Source: Flaccisagitta enflata (Eukaryota; Chaetognatha; Sagittoidea; Aphragmophora). Taken from it: DNA of 64,000 nucleotides. This document shows, in pieces, positions 9,902 to 22,719 of the stretch. Positions within the stretch are counted from its first letter, which is position 1. Each line of letters begins with the position of its first letter. Location of the stretch: NCBI GenBank assembly GCA_965153355.1, contig OZ231127.1:33728001-33792000 (forward strand), written 5' to 3'. Below the pieces are notes generated by a model. That model ran no database searches and was not told the origin of the DNA. It worked only from the letters and a program-made list of their open reading frames with translations. The position numbers and the translations under genes are program-made.

Positions 9902-12793
9902 TCATTGTCTCTGAGACATGAGAATTCCTGCATCCTGGTCATCAAGTAGAATTTCCGATGGACTCTTGTAGATTCCCGTGATATTCCTTCGCCGATTCCT
10001 CAGGATATTAGGCCCAAAGGGTGAGAAAGCTACGATTGATGTTAGTCGCTTCTTGCCAAATGCCATCAACTCGTCCTTTATTGGCTTGATGCCTAATTGT
10101 TCACATAATGTGTTGTAACCCACAAAGTTGGGAAGACCACAGTAGGCTTTTATACATCTTGCATGGCATTTTGTAATAGAATCCCATAGTTTCACGCCAG
10201 CAGTGGCGTAACTTAGCGCGCCAAACTTCCATATGGAATTGACGACTGATTCGTGAAGCCTCAGGATGCGCTCAGGATTTCTCCAGATAGACTTTGCCGC
10301 AATTCGCTTGATTGCGTTTATACGTGGCGTTGCAATTCCAATCATCTCGTTTATGTGGTTCTTCCACTCGAGTCGATCGTCGAATTTGACACCAAGAAAA
10401 CGGTGATTTGAGACCTGTTGAACTTTTTCGCCGAGAAGCTCAAGTTTGACATCAGTTTTTCTTATTGTTGGTCGACGACTGAAAAGCATGAAAACCGATT
10501 TTTCAGGTGCGAGTTTAATACGCCATTTTGACGTCCAGATGGAAATTTTTTTCAGAGCTTCATTGACATCTTTCTCGGCTTGTTTTGGACATAAATTTGT
10601 TGACCAAATGGCAATATCGTCAGCGTACTGAGCTAGTTCAATTCCATCTCCAATGCCAATGATATCGCGAAGATCATCCACGAAAAAGTTGAATAATGAC
10701 GGGCTTAGTACAGCCCCTTGCGGCGTTCCAGCGGACATCTCAACTTTTGGCGAGAATTTGCTGCCGACTTTGACGCGAAGAGATCTGCATGCTAAAAAGC
10801 CATGGACTAGTCCCACCAGCGGTTTGGGTAGCTGCATCTTTAGAACCTTCCATAGTAGTCCTTGGACCCAGACCTTGTCAAAAGCCCCACTTACATCAAG
10901 GAAAACGCCAATAGTGCATTTCCTTTCTGCAAATCCATGTGAGATATCTTCACTGAGTCTCAGAATGTGCTCTTGACAAGAGCGTCCTTCTTTATACGCC
11001 GCCTGATAGTCGTTTTCTTTGATCTTTCTCTTGATTCTTTCTTTTTCAATCCTTTCCTTAACACAGGATTCAAAAAGTTTTGATGTGCAAGACGACAATG
11101 AAATTGGCCTCCAATTTTTAGCTTCCTTCAAGTCTTTACCAGACTTGGGTATCATAGTAATCTTTACAGACCGCCATCTCAAGGGAAAGTATCCGGCGAC
11201 CAATAGAATTGTGAAGAGCTTTGCTAAGCTGCCGATCACATTTTTCCCGGCGTGTTTAAGGACTTTATAGTTGATTCCATCCTCGCCGGCCGAGGAACGG
11301 TTTTTTTTCCTTCTTAGTCGATGATATATTTCGTTTGCCGTTATTTTATCGTCATGTATTTTTGGCGGGATTTTCCTTCCATTTCTGCCAATTCTATCAC
11401 TTTCAAAGAAGTCTTCAGATTTTGCTTCTCGAAGAGTCTCGTCAACATTGGCGAAATTAGGTTCACAATCTGGGAGTTTATCGTCAACCTCCTTTTCAAT
11501 TTCATGCCGGAAGTTTTCATCAAATTTCAAGTCAGTGGGAAAAGAGTGTGACTCTTGAAGGCGATTTGCATGGATGTTCGCTATAGTCTCGTCATCTTTT
11601 TGCAGGATTCCATTACTGTCTTTTATGCCTAAGCAAGCTTCATCTTCTCTTTTTTTTCCAATATCAGGCTCTATTTCCTTTAATTGTTTCCAGGATTTTG
11701 ATGCGTCTTTCTGTTCCCAGATTTCTTCAATTTTGGATGCCATTTTTCGCTCAACATCCCTCTTAATCAGTTTCTTAATTTCTCTGTTGCTGCTATTGAT
11801 CATGTGACGAATTATTTCCGTTGGTTTATTGTGGGATTCCCAACCTTTCCTCATCTTGATCAATTTTCGCCGAAAACGAATGAGCTCACTTGTTGATTTT
11901 GATAATGATATATTATCTCTTGTGAACATTTTTGCGCTTTTTGTATTTTCAACTATTGCATTTCGTATGCCTTCATTCATTTCCTCGATGCTTGATTCAA
12001 TTTCTTCTCCATTTGCGCCTCTGATTATTGGATCGAATTTTTCCAAATCTGACCGCACAGCCTCCCAGTCTGTTTTTTGGATTTTCTTTACTTCGGCTGA
12101 GAATTTGCAGTTCAAGCGTAATGATGTAATTATATGATCGGAACCTATGCTCTCTCCAGTTGACCAACTGCTCGTGAAACCGCATCCGTTGCTCTTGACG
12201 AGGCATATGTCTATGCACGATGAGATACATTTTTGTGCCGAGAAGTATGTCGGCGATTCGTCGTTCATGATTGTATAATTATTACCACTTATGAGGCTAT
12301 TTAGTGCATGTCCCGCTCTGTCAGTCTTTTTCCTGTAATCAATGCCAGTGTGCGCATTCAAATCGCCTATTAGTATTAGCATACTGTTGTTGGGAATGTT
12401 TTTGTTAAGAACGTCAATGTGATGTTGCTGTAGATGACAGCCTGGATGTAAGTAGATTGTACCAACGCGTATGGTTTTTCCGTTGACTGCAAATTCAATT
12501 ATACACATTTCGTTGATATGACATTCTATTTCACTAGCCTTCAGTTCATTTCTGACAAATATGGCTACTCCGCCTGGCAGTGATTTGCCACTAGCGAGAT
12601 CCGATCTGAAGGTCTTGTAACCTTTAAACTTGATTTTTTGTGATTTCTTCAATCGTGTATCATTTACACACAATACATGACTTTTTGATTTTTTTTGTTC
12701 TAAATATAATCCGATTTCATTTCTTTTATTGTTGATGCTATTTGCATTAATTTGTTCGATCATAATTTCGTCGTCATGATTTTTATTCCCCAT
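9902..12793 (-). CDS. non-LTR retrotransposon ORF2 (APE endonuclease-reverse transcriptase)
   Basis: A 963-residue open frame. Residues 1-220 form an apurinic-like endonuclease: QINANSINNKRNEIGLYLEQ, CVNDTRL (usual form xQET), GGVAIFVRN, GDLNAHTG and SDHIITS. Residues about 480-780 form the reverse transcriptase: NWRPISLSSCTSKLFE, DVSGAFDKVW, GTPQGAVLSPSLFN and the catalytic QYADDIAIW (about residue 719). The tail holds the usual post-RT thumb but no RNase H domain. This places it in the I/Jockey-like group. It would nick DNA and copy the element RNA at the target. Start: ATG at 12793, 8 bases before the end of the ORF1 stop. A 3' UTR and an A-rich tail follow on the minus strand. With both ORFs open it is a candidate recent insertion. 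Confidence 0.9.
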   Translation of the reverse strand: MGNKNHDDEIMIEQINANSINNKRNEIGLYLEQKKSKSHVLCVNDTRLKKSQKIKFKGYKTFRSDLASGKSLPGGVAIFVRNELKASEIECHINEMCIIEFAVNGKTIRVGTIYLHPGCHLQQHHIDVLNKNIPNNSMLILIGDLNAHTGIDYRKKTDRAGHALNSLISGNNYTIMNDESPTYFSAQKCISSCIDICLVKSNGCGFTSSWSTGESIGSDHIITSLRLNCKFSAEVKKIQKTDWEAVRSDLEKFDPIIRGANGEEIESSIEEMNEGIRNAIVENTKSAKMFTRDNISLSKSTSELIRFRRKLIKMRKGWESHNKPTEIIRHMINSSNREIKKLIKRDVERKMASKIEEIWEQKDASKSWKQLKEIEPDIGKKREDEACLGIKDSNGILQKDDETIANIHANRLQESHSFPTDLKFDENFRHEIEKEVDDKLPDCEPNFANVDETLREAKSEDFFESDRIGRNGRKIPPKIHDDKITANEIYHRLRRKKNRSSAGEDGINYKVLKHAGKNVIGSLAKLFTILLVAGYFPLRWRSVKITMIPKSGKDLKEAKNWRPISLSSCTSKLFESCVKERIEKERIKRKIKENDYQAAYKEGRSCQEHILRLSEDISHGFAERKCTIGVFLDVSGAFDKVWVQGLLWKVLKMQLPKPLVGLVHGFLACRSLRVKVGSKFSPKVEMSAGTPQGAVLSPSLFNFFVDDLRDIIGIGDGIELAQYADDIAIWSTNLCPKQAEKDVNEALKKISIWTSKWRIKLAPEKSVFMLFSRRPTIRKTDVKLELLGEKVQQVSNHRFLGVKFDDRLEWKNHINEMIGIATPRINAIKRIAAKSIWRNPERILRLHESVVNSIWKFGALSYATAGVKLWDSITKCHARCIKAYCGLPNFVGYNTLCEQLGIKPIKDELMAFGKKRLTSIVAFSPFGPNILRNRRRNITGIYKSPSEILLDDQDAGILMSQRQ

Positions 12794-13787
12794 TTTTCCG
12801 TTGGAGCGTGTCGTTTACCGGTTTTGACATAACCGGTTCTAAAACTGATGGCATGGACGGCGCCTGATGAGCAGTTGAACTCGACATCGGCGGTGGTGGC
12901 GCTGGTGCTGGCGCAGATGATGTTGCTGCGATCGTTGAAACTGGCGTTAGCTGCGTCAATGACATGTTTGACATTGTTTCACTTGATCCAGGCGTTTCCA
13001 TTACTTTTTGAGCCACTGGATGTGCTGGCAGCAGATCTTCCCCATTTGCAAACAGATGTTGACATGGAGGGCCGAGATACGCGTTTGTTTGCTGAACTTG
13101 TTCATTGTATGAATTGATAGTGGATATGACTCTCTTATGATTAGTTGGAGTAGCCCTCGACGGCGTCTCCCAGTTTTCTGCCATTGGACTTGAGTCTATC
13201 CTGACGACATCCATTTTTTCGGCGCTACTCATTTGCACGCTAGTTCCATTGGCTGATTTAGACGCCGTGTTCTCACTCACCAATCTCATATCGGCGTCAT
13301 CTGTTATTACGACAACTGGCGTCGATTTTGCAGTTAATTTCGGCGCTGCGGAAGCTGTTGGCGGCGCCGTCGGTGGAAGCGGCGTGATTCCTTCTCTGCT
13401 TAGGCCTGAATTTGATCTCGCACGTTTCGGAGGTCTCTGTGGTAGGGCGCCTTGACTTTGTAATGGCGCCGTATTACGCATGACTGGCGTCGTTGGCGTT
13501 GGTGTCATTAACAGGCCTGCTGCTGGTTGAAGGTCATTTCTTGTAGTCATCAATTGCTGAGCGAGGATACTTATATCAAATAAGCCTCTGTATTTGTTTG
13601 AGGCTAGACCCATTGCTTTTTCCATTACCGCTGACTTCTCAATAGAAATCTCAGGGCTGGTGACGCGAATTGATTCAGTTATGATCTCGATCGCAGCAGA
13701 GAGGATATTAGCGGCAATTGCCTTTCGCATATTTCCACCCTCTGTTTGCATCAGAGGAGACGGAGGAGGATTCGAGTGCCACGATGG

Positions 13788-13827
<40 letters not shown>

Positions 13828-13846
13828 AATTGTTGTAATTGTTGTA

Positions 13847-13900
<54 letters not shown>

Positions 13901-14874
13901 GATTTAGCAGTTGCTGCTGCTGGGGTTGTTGAGGTAGGGTACGTCGAGTTGGTTGATATTGAGATTGTTGTTTTGTTGAGAGACGACTGTTGATTCTGAT
14001 GACGTCATTGTTGTTTGTTGAGGCTGGTCGGGCAACATCCGCGTATGTCGATTGTTTCCTTCGTTCTTTTCTTTGTATGTTCAGCTTGGTTTTACAGCCC
14101 CCGTACGTACTGGGATGGTCGCCATTACAATTTATACACTTGATTGCTTCTGGCTCGATCGGGCAGTCCTTTTTGCTGTGGTCGTTGCTGCCACACTTGA
14201 GACAGCGGCTGTCACTCAGACAGTTTGCTCCAATATGTCCGTGTTTGCCACAACGCAAACACTGGATCACCTTGATTTTGACGTGCTTCTCAACCGGATG
14301 ATTAAGATAGTCAAAGAGTAGACCTTCTTTGACAAGCCTGTCAAGATCTGCTTGGTTCCTGACTATGAGACGAATTGATGGAGTCGGACTGTTATCATCT
14401 CCCGATGTTACTCTTTCAAGGTTTGAGTAGACAATTCCATTTTGTTTTAAGGCATTAGCGACTTCTTCTAATTCACATTCTGGACTAACGTTTTTGATGT
14501 AAGCAACATTTGCTATGTTTTCGTTGAAACCGAGTCGCGGAATGAAATTGTATCTATCATTTTTCCATCTGTCACTCAACAAGAGGGTATTGAAATCTCG
14601 CTGACTTTTTCCTACGACAAGAATGTCGCCTTTCTTAGTTTTCTTGATTTCGGCAATTTCTGTGTCAGCTGGTTTGTTGGCTAAGACGATATTCACAAGG
14701 TCCTTGTGCACTTGGATATCGCTTAGATTTATGTTGTGCTTAATGACGACACCAAGAGGTCTGTGATGTTTCGTATTGGCGTTTTGAACTCTCGCTGCTT
14801 GATGGGTTCGTTGCCCTTGGCCGGCGCTTTGCCATTCATAGTCAGCATGCCGTTGCTGCTGCTGCCGTTGCTGC

Positions 14875-14953
<79 letters not shown>

Positions 14954-14975
14954 GCTCTTGTTGTTGTTTTTGCTC

Positions 14976-15033
<58 letters not shown>

Positions 15034-15380
15034 CGGAGTTGCTGCTGCTGTTGTTTTTGCTGAAGTTGCTTTTGCTGTTCGCGTCTTTCATTTAGCCATT
15101 GCTGTTCCTCGTTCGTGAGTTTTACTGTTGGCTGATGGTGAGAAGATGGTTGTGGCGGAGGAGGTTTGTCTGGTGGTATTGACGCCTGTGGGAAGATGGG
15201 TGCCGTGGACATAGCGGCACCTGTAGCGTTGGCTGCCGAGTGTGACGCAGATTTTTTTGATGCCGACAATTTTGCATCATGAAGCATTTTTTTAAAAGCT
15301 GCTTTGCTTTCAGGCGACGCGTCGTTCAGCAGAGCCAGGATTTCTGCTTCTTCACTGAACATCTCAATGTTGTTCATCAT
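12783..15380 (-). CDS. non-LTR retrotransposon ORF1 (gag-like, CCHC knuckles, polyQ)
   Basis: An 865-residue protein with the layout of ORF1 in arthropod-type I/Jockey/R1 retrotransposons, an RNA-binding chaperone that packages the element RNA. Residues about 100-200 are mostly glutamine coded by a CAA run (14870-15030). A conserved central region follows, then three CCHC knuckles at about residues 372-427: CLRCGKHGHIGANC, CLKCGSNDHSKKDC and CINCNGDHPSTYGGC. After these comes RKERRKQSTYADVA, a second polyQ (13791-13900) and a Ser/Thr/Pro-rich tail. No stop or frameshift interrupts it. The first of two adjacent Met codons (15380) was taken as the start. It overlaps ORF2 by 11 bases. It lies in sense orientation inside the long intron of the ORP-like gene. 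Confidence 0.88.
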
Positions 15381-15399
15381 GTTGACGTTTGATGCGATG

Positions 15400-16270
15400 C
15401 AGTTATGGGAAGGGAGAGGGAGAGAAAGAAAGAGCGAGAGAAAGAGAGAAAGAAAAGAGGGAAAAAAGATTAGAAACCGCAGTACAATTGAGAATTGGCC
15501 CTTTATGACTGACTCTTACCGGAAAATAAGGTCAGCAACGCCGTATTCTTAGGCCTTTTGTAGCCGATCGTTGACGCAGGATAAGCTAGCCTTTTATAGT
15601 GGTTTGATGAATTTGATTGTCCAAAAGACGGTCGCGTGGAACAATGTTTAAATGAAGCTGATTTTGTGTTTATTTGATTTTTATTATATATTATTTCTTT
15701 TCAACTCGACCCCTATTATTTATTTCAGTAGATGCAATAGCCACCCCTCTCGGGGCGGCCCACAGAAGATGATTTAACTCGGTTCAATCTTTGTCAAGTC
15801 CGTTTGCCTTTTGAGAGACAAGGAAATCGCGTGATGTTTTCTCTTGGAGAAATTGATCGGGGAATTTTCGTCAAAAAAATAAATCAGAGCTCGGAGAGAA
15901 CGTCCTTTCGGTTCGAGAGCCAGAGGTCGAGTCGAGTCTCCAAAATTCCAATGACCCTGGTTATTTTTTCACAATTATAAAATGCGTTGTAATTAAGACT
16001 TCACAATGTATAAAACTAAACTGATTATTTTGGATATACAAAGTGTTGATTATATATCTATACATCACCAAAACAGCACATTTCCTATACAAACTTATAA
16101 TTCTAGTTGAGCGTAACTCAAATGTTTATCATCTCTAAAACCAAATCTTAAAACTGCATCATGCAAATTAGGTAATTGATGCTAATTTTACTTCAATTCC
16201 TATCCAACTTACAACATTTGACTTCTTTTTGATCATTTCTTGTTTCCCTCACTTTTCGATTTCAGGACAA
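15400..16270. other. 5' flank of the intact retrotransposon; no gene seen
   Basis: Purine-rich stretch at 15410-15475, possibly the element's 5' UTR, then AT-rich DNA. Confidence 0.5.
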
Positions 16271-16390
16271 CTTTTTAGTTGGGGACACGCAACTCTATAA
16301 GAGGCTTTGTCCGTCCCTTGGTATGTCAGTCCGTCTGTTGGTCCGTCTGTTGGTCCGTCCTTTTTTCCATGGTAATTGAGTTGAAAAGTG
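16271..16390 (-). mobile_element. hairpin-ended element, truncated
   Basis: TTTTTAGTTGGGGACACGCA opens the hairpin AGTTG...CAACT, followed by CTCTATAAGAGGCTTTGTCC and GGTCCGTCTGTT repeats. The ACAAGGCC end is missing. Confidence 0.6.
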
Positions 16391-16734
16391 GAAGAAAGAG
16401 TGTTTTTGATTGGGAAAAAAATCGATAAACGTTTTTCGATTATTTGAGTTTTGCTTAGGAATTAATTTTTTCCGTTTTCGCTTTGGGCGTTTTGGGGAAG
16501 TTGAGTCACGACTAGGCTCGCCCGAGGCTGGGGTTGAAATTGGTACAGGGTGAAAGAGGCCACTTTTTTACACCTTCTGGAAAAAAGCAGGGCACTGTTG
16601 GACCAATACTTTAGGCGCTATGAATTTTTTAATCTTTTTTTATTTTTTCATATTTTCTGTATATTTCTCAGAGATTGATATTTTTCATCGATCTCAATTT
16701 TTGGAGCTACATACAACAAAAATGAGTTCAGCAG

Positions 16735-17095
16735 AGGGCAGAGGGAGGGAGGGAGGGTGAGGGAGGGAGGGAGGGAGAGGGAGTGAGGAGAGGGAGGAGG
16801 GAGGGGAGAGAAAGGAAGGGAGAAAGAGGGAAAAGGAGAGAGGGATGGAGATGGAGGGAATGAGATGGAGAGGTGAGAGGGAGAGAGGGAAGGAGGGAAC
16901 GAGGGAGAGTGAGAGGAGGAGAGGGAGGGAAGAGGAATAAAGGTAAGGGGGAAGGAGAAAAGGAAGAGGGGAAGGGAAGGAAAGGGAATGATAAAGCTGG
17001 AGAGTGAGAGAGTGGGAGAGTGGAAGGAAGGAGAGGAAGGAAGAGAGGAAAGGCGGGAGAAAGGGGAGGGAGGGAGAGAGGAGAGAAAGGTGGAA
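16735..17095. repeat. purine-rich GGGA/GAGG tract
   Basis: About 360 bases almost wholly of A and G; the open frame on the minus strand is a Ser/Pro/Leu translation of it. Confidence 0.9.
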
Positions 17096-17174
17096 GAGTG
17101 ATGGCTGAGAGCTTGATATTGGAGATCATGATTGACTGATAAGGCAAGAAAATAGACATGTAAAGTCGGGGAAT

Positions 17175-17321
17175 TCTCACCAGTGGGAAGGATTTTTTTC
17201 TCACCAGTGGGATGAAATTAAATTCTCACCAGTGGGAAAGAGAATTCATCCCACTGGTAAGAAAAAAATATTTCCTATTGGTGAGAATTTATTTAAAAAA
17301 AAATTCTCACCAGTGGGATGA
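17175..17321. repeat. cluster of TTCTCACCAGTGGGA inverted motifs, locus 1
   Basis: TTCTCACCAGTGGGA or its inverse occurs about six times in 147 bases in both orientations, several followed by TGAA, next to a purine-rich GGGA tract (16735-17095). Confidence 0.7.
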
Positions 17322-18059
17322 AAATGGAGGAAATGGAGGAAGGGGGAGGAACAGGGAGGAAGAGGGAGGAAAGGGCCTACTTCCAATGTTTTTAGGGCAG
17401 GATTATGGTTTAAAAGGATGAACACAAGACCCAAGGTAAGTTTTCCTAGAAGAGCGGAGGGTCCGCTGGAGTAATGCTTGCCGTCATTGGATGAATAGTT
17501 GTATATTTTATTATTTATGATTATGTTAAAATTGGAATGTTGAGAAATAAAAAACATAACTAGAATCGTGAGAAACTCGCCTTTAATATGACTGTAGACT
17601 TGACAATACATTTGCTGTACGTGAAAATTGTTTAATACATATTTAAACTTCAAAATATGAGAAAAAGCAAAAATAATCATCAAAAAAGGTCTCACATAGC
17701 CAAACAATACGCAAAGTGTAAATAGAAAAATCGACTTTTATTTTTAGATTCTTGAACAGAATGAGGTGACAATAATTCAAGCTAAATTTGAGATATATAT
17801 CATATTTTCTTGGTATATTATTGAATATTCAAAGTATTAAAACTTTGATTTGACCAACTTCCCATGCTCGCTCTAAGCCGCTCAACGAGATTAAGCTACC
17901 CCTGATATATATCTACGTGTATGCAAAAGCTCAATATGATCAGTAATGTCCGCTAGCATCCGCTTACGTTGAAAGATGATCCTATCATCAAAAAGTAAAG
18001 TAAATGCAGAAAGTAAAATCTCAGTTTAGATTCCAAGAGACGACGTATCTTTTTATCAG
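17322..18059. other. AT-rich DNA without recognised features
   Basis: No coding-like frame or repeat seen. Confidence 0.5.
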
Positions 18060-18144
18060 CCCATCAACCTATCTGCCTGTCTTGTCTGTCTGCCTGCCTG
18101 TCTGTCTGTCTGTCTGAGTGTCGGTCTGTGTGTCTGTCTGTGTG

Positions 18145-18214
<70 letters not shown>

Positions 18215-18438
18215 GATAGAAAATCGAAAAAAAATCGAAAATCTTTTTATTAGTCTATCAACCTGTCTGTCTGTTTGTCTGTCGGTGTGTCTGTATGTCT
18301 GTTCGTCTATCTGTTCATCTGTCTGTGTGTCTGTTTGTCTGTCTGTTCATCTGTCTGTTCATCTGTCTGTGTGTCTGTCTGAGTGTCGGTCTGTGTGTCT
18401 GTGTGTCTGTCTGTGTGTGTCTGTCTCTGTGTGTGTGT

Positions 18439-18510
<72 letters not shown>

Positions 18511-18752
18511 CTTCTTCTTGTCCTTGTCTTCCAGTCTTCCTCTTCTCTTCTTCAACTCCTTATTCTCCGTCTTCTCCCTCTTCTCCTTCTTCTCCCTCTT
18601 CTCCTTCTTCTCCCTCTTCTCCTTCTTCTCCCTCTTATCATTCTTCTCGTTCTTCTCGTTCTTCTTGTTCTTCTCGTTCTCCTCGTTCTCCTTCTCCTTC
18701 TTCTCCTTCTTCTCATTCTCTTTCTTCTCCTTCTTCTTTGTCTTTGTCTTTT

Positions 18753-18784
<32 letters not shown>

Positions 18785-18900
18785 TTCTTCTTCTTCTTCT
18801 TCTTCTTCTTCTTCTACTTCTTCTACTTCTTCTACTTCTTCTTCTACTTCTTCTTCTACTTCTTCTACTTCTTCTACTTCTTCTTCCTCTGTTATTCGTT
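18060..18900. repeat. (TGTC)n, (TC)n, (TTCTCC)n and (TTC)n compound tract
   Basis: Successive blocks of TGTC, TC, TGTC, TC, TTCTCC and TTC on one pyrimidine-rich strand. Confidence 0.93.
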
Positions 18901-19456
18901 GTTGGTTGGCCTCGCAATCGATGCAACATAAAACATCGAGCCAAAGTTTCATAGACGGAATCAGATGAAAAAATGGCGGCAAAATATCTGAGGGTAGTAA
19001 TGATGACAACGATAGTGATTTTAAATCTTAGTTTTGTTAAAAAAATACCTTTTTCACCGTTTCCACACAATTTTCAATGGGGAATTCAAAAATCAGGGTC
19101 TCGAGAGCCTCAGACAACGTTTTGAGGATCTTTTGAGAAAACTTACCCAAGGTCAGGATCATATCTTTTACGCTTTATTTTGGGCTGCAAAGAGGGAGAT
19201 GTAAAAGACAAAAGCATATGTCGTGGTGCAGAACAGCGTCAAATTCGACAAATCGTTCTGTTCTGTGATGGAATATGCTGCTATGGAGCGGAAATATGAC
19301 AAAAACTAAAGTCTTATGCATGCTTAATAATCCCTAAATCAATTAAAAACCGGTTAACTGACCAATGGTATTGATCTCGCATCAGTAAAGTCGCAGCATA
19401 CATAGTGAAACAACAGAATTTTTTAAAAATGATTGCACGGAAAACATGAGATGTTG

Positions 19457-19600
19457 CCACGTGAAAAACCGAATCTGTCTCTGAATGGAAAATTTTGCAT
19501 TTCTAAACACATGGCCTGTTTCTTAAAAGTGTTCAGACTGATGCCATGTTTTTCAAAATGCAAAAATTTGAATTCAGAGACAGATTCGGTTTTTCACGCG
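19457..19600. repeat. foldback repeat, about 55-bp arms
   Basis: CGTGAAAAACCGAATCTGTC (left) is the inverse of GACAGATTCGGTTTTTCACG (right); similarity extends inward to the ATGGC/GCCAT pair. Confidence 0.8.
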
Positions 19601-19865
19601 AGACATGTCAATGCACAAGAATCAATTTTTATTAAAAATCCATCAATTTCGCATCCTTTTTTCTCACATTTCCTAAGCATATGGTACAGAAAAACGTTTT
19701 CCTATGCAAAAAATTGATGATTACCAACCACAAATCCTTCATCTTAATAAACAATCTTTGAATATATAAAATAAAAAATATCGTAAAAATCGTTTTGACT
19801 TGTCAAATTTTGTATTTGTTTGCACTGTGACATATGTATATAAATGTAAACCTTTGACCCTTTAC

Positions 19866-20036
19866 CAAGAAACAAGGCCAATACCAGTCGCGGACAAATA
19901 GGCAGGGGCGATAATGCCTGGCCTGTTTTCACAATTTCCAACTGGATGACCCTGGACAGACCAATGGAAGAACCAACAAACCAACAGACAGACAGACAAA
20001 TCCTCTTATGAAGTCACTAGTCTGCAACAAAAAACC
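19866..20036 (+). mobile_element. hairpin-ended element, degraded
   Basis: ACAAGGCCAATACCAGTCGC at the start, CAACAGACAGACAGACAAAT and CCTCTTATGAAGTCACTAGT near the end. The terminal hairpin is decayed. Confidence 0.6.
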
Positions 20037-20445
20037 GTAAATGCAGCAGCTGTTTCAGTGAGAATTTTGACTCTACCTACAGGCTGAAATTACAGATAAG
20101 TTCCACAACAAGTGTGTGATTTCAACCTAAAAGATGAAATTTGGACATCATTACTGGGGTTTGGATCTCAAGGCGATGATTTTGATTTTAGGTCTTGGAA
20201 ATGGATCTCAGCAGAAGTTGGTAATTTGTCAGCCAGAAGAATATTTGACATATACTAACACAATGTTGTGACTTGTGTTACACAATGAAAAAAATGATAA
20301 GGAAGGGTAATTGAATGAAAATGTTCGTGGAATTCATGCATGATTTTCAATCTGATGTTTTCACTGGGGGTTGAGATGAGCACACTTAGAGCTATATCAT
20401 TAGTAGTAAAAAGTGAGCCATTTGGCTCAATACATGAGTACCTCA

Positions 20446-21177
20446 TGTCAGTTGCAACATAAAGAATCAACATATCTCTGCTTCTAGGTCCTCAAATCAA
20501 TTTCTGAAAAAAGATATAAAGAGATCTTGGTCTGCACTTTTTACAACAAAATTTCATGACAATCGGACAGTTTGTTTAGGGGCCACATATCTTTGAAATA
20601 CACAAGTGATTTCTGACCATGTTTTTTCTTAATTTTTTACTTTTTGCTGTACTTAGCAGTAGCTGTCTTTAATTACTTGTCATTTTTCAACCAATTGAGT
20701 TAAAACTCTGCGATTGGTCTCAAATGGCAGATAATTTATCATAGATTTTAGATCACAAAAAAAATTTCATAATTTTTTAAGATTTAATAAGATTTTCATT
20801 GGTTTTATTTCAGATTTTCACTTTTGATTTTAATGATATTTGACCAAAATCATCAATAAAGTCATGAATTATCAAAATTTACCAAGATTTCTATGCAGAT
20901 GTACAATTATCTTTCGTTTCGGGCCAATCCCAGGTTTCTGGATCAATTTGTCATAAATTGGCAGTCAGTTACTTTCAAATACAGCTATAAAAAAGATAAT
21001 TTTCCATTTCATTTAATGTTCTTCTGACCCGCAACTATCCAATACTCAAAGTAGAAGTTTGGTATGACAGAAAGTGCAGACCTAGATCTTTGTAGATCTT
21101 TTTTCAAAAATTAATTTGAGTGCCTAGAAGCAGAGATTTGTTGATTCTTTATGTTGCAACTGACTTGGGACACCCTG
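20446..21177. mobile_element. inverted-repeat element, about 100-bp arms
   Basis: Left arm 20446-20545 (GTCAGTTGCAACATAAAGAA onward) is matched in inverse by 21067-21165. The right end continues to CAGGGTGTCCCAAG, a common transposon terminus; the left terminus has decayed. The interior is AT-rich and non-coding. Confidence 0.75.
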
Positions 21178-21416
21178 TAAAGCATAAAGCTTAGACGCCA
21201 AAGTTGAAAAGCACATGACTAAAAATGGGGGTGTATCCTATCATTATATCCTAATATCTTTATATCTTAATGATTTGTATCTTTATAGCTTAATAAGTTG
21301 TATCTTAATATCTTACATCTAAAGAAGACGCATCTATTGAACATCGCTTGGCCTTGTTTGTTCTGTGGGAGGGGGTTTTTATACCATTTTTTCTGTGTTT
21401 TTTTATCCCTGATTCT

Positions 21417-21752
<336 letters not shown>

Positions 21753-22375
21753 GCTTGTACCAAATGACAATAAACAATAATATCAGAATTCTACAAGTAG
21801 TTCTTGTAGTGGGGCTGTCTTGGACTTCTAATGACATCAATTTCAATTTGAAAATTTTGCATCTTGCTGTCCGCGCCTTACTTTGAAATTTCCTTTAGCC
21901 TATAGGAGACTAAAAAATTCAAGTTACTAAAATCCCATTTGACTGCATATTTGAATCTGCATGAAAAACTGATAGTTGGTATTTTCTTTTTCAAAATTCC
22001 TTCGGGATCATAGTCAAATTTCATCTTAAAGATATGACAAAAAGGTAAGTTTTGCGATTTTACAAGGAAATAAAAGAGAAAGGTAAGTTTTGCAAACTTC
22101 AACGCTTATTTTGAGCATCTTCTAGTTGGAATATTGAATAAAGGAAAGCACTTTCAATCAACAGTTTTTCTGCAATTTCAATCTGCAGTCAACTGAATAT
22201 TTATGCCTTTATTTTGAGTTCCCCATAGAGGTAGGTTTTACCAAGGGTAAGATGCGGAAAGCTTAAAGTAGGATTTGAGTTGCAAAACTGATCTTAACAG
22301 GAGCCCAAGACAGCCCCACAGCATAAAGTGCATGTAGAATGCAAAATTTATCACTTTCCGTCATTTAGGTACAAG

Positions 22376-22560
<185 letters not shown>

Positions 22561-22564
22561 TTCC

Positions 22565-22700
22565 TTTCCCACTGGTGAGAATTTGATTCTTCCTACTGGT
22601 GAGAATTTATAAAAAAATTCTCCAGTGGGATGATTGTTTTCATCCCACTGGTAAGAAATTTTTTAAACAAATTCTCACCAGTTCATTTTCCCACTGGTGA
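22565..22700. repeat. cluster of TTCTCACCAGTGGGA inverted motifs, locus 2
   Basis: Same motif as 17175-17321, five to six times in both orientations, again next to (TC)n and (GA)n simple repeats. Confidence 0.7.
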
Positions 22701-22719
22701 CCCACCCGGAAGGAGAGAG

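Noticed and set aside
16728-17204. Ser/Pro/Leu-rich 158-codon minus frame
   Set aside because: Translation of a purine-rich tract; no independent support.
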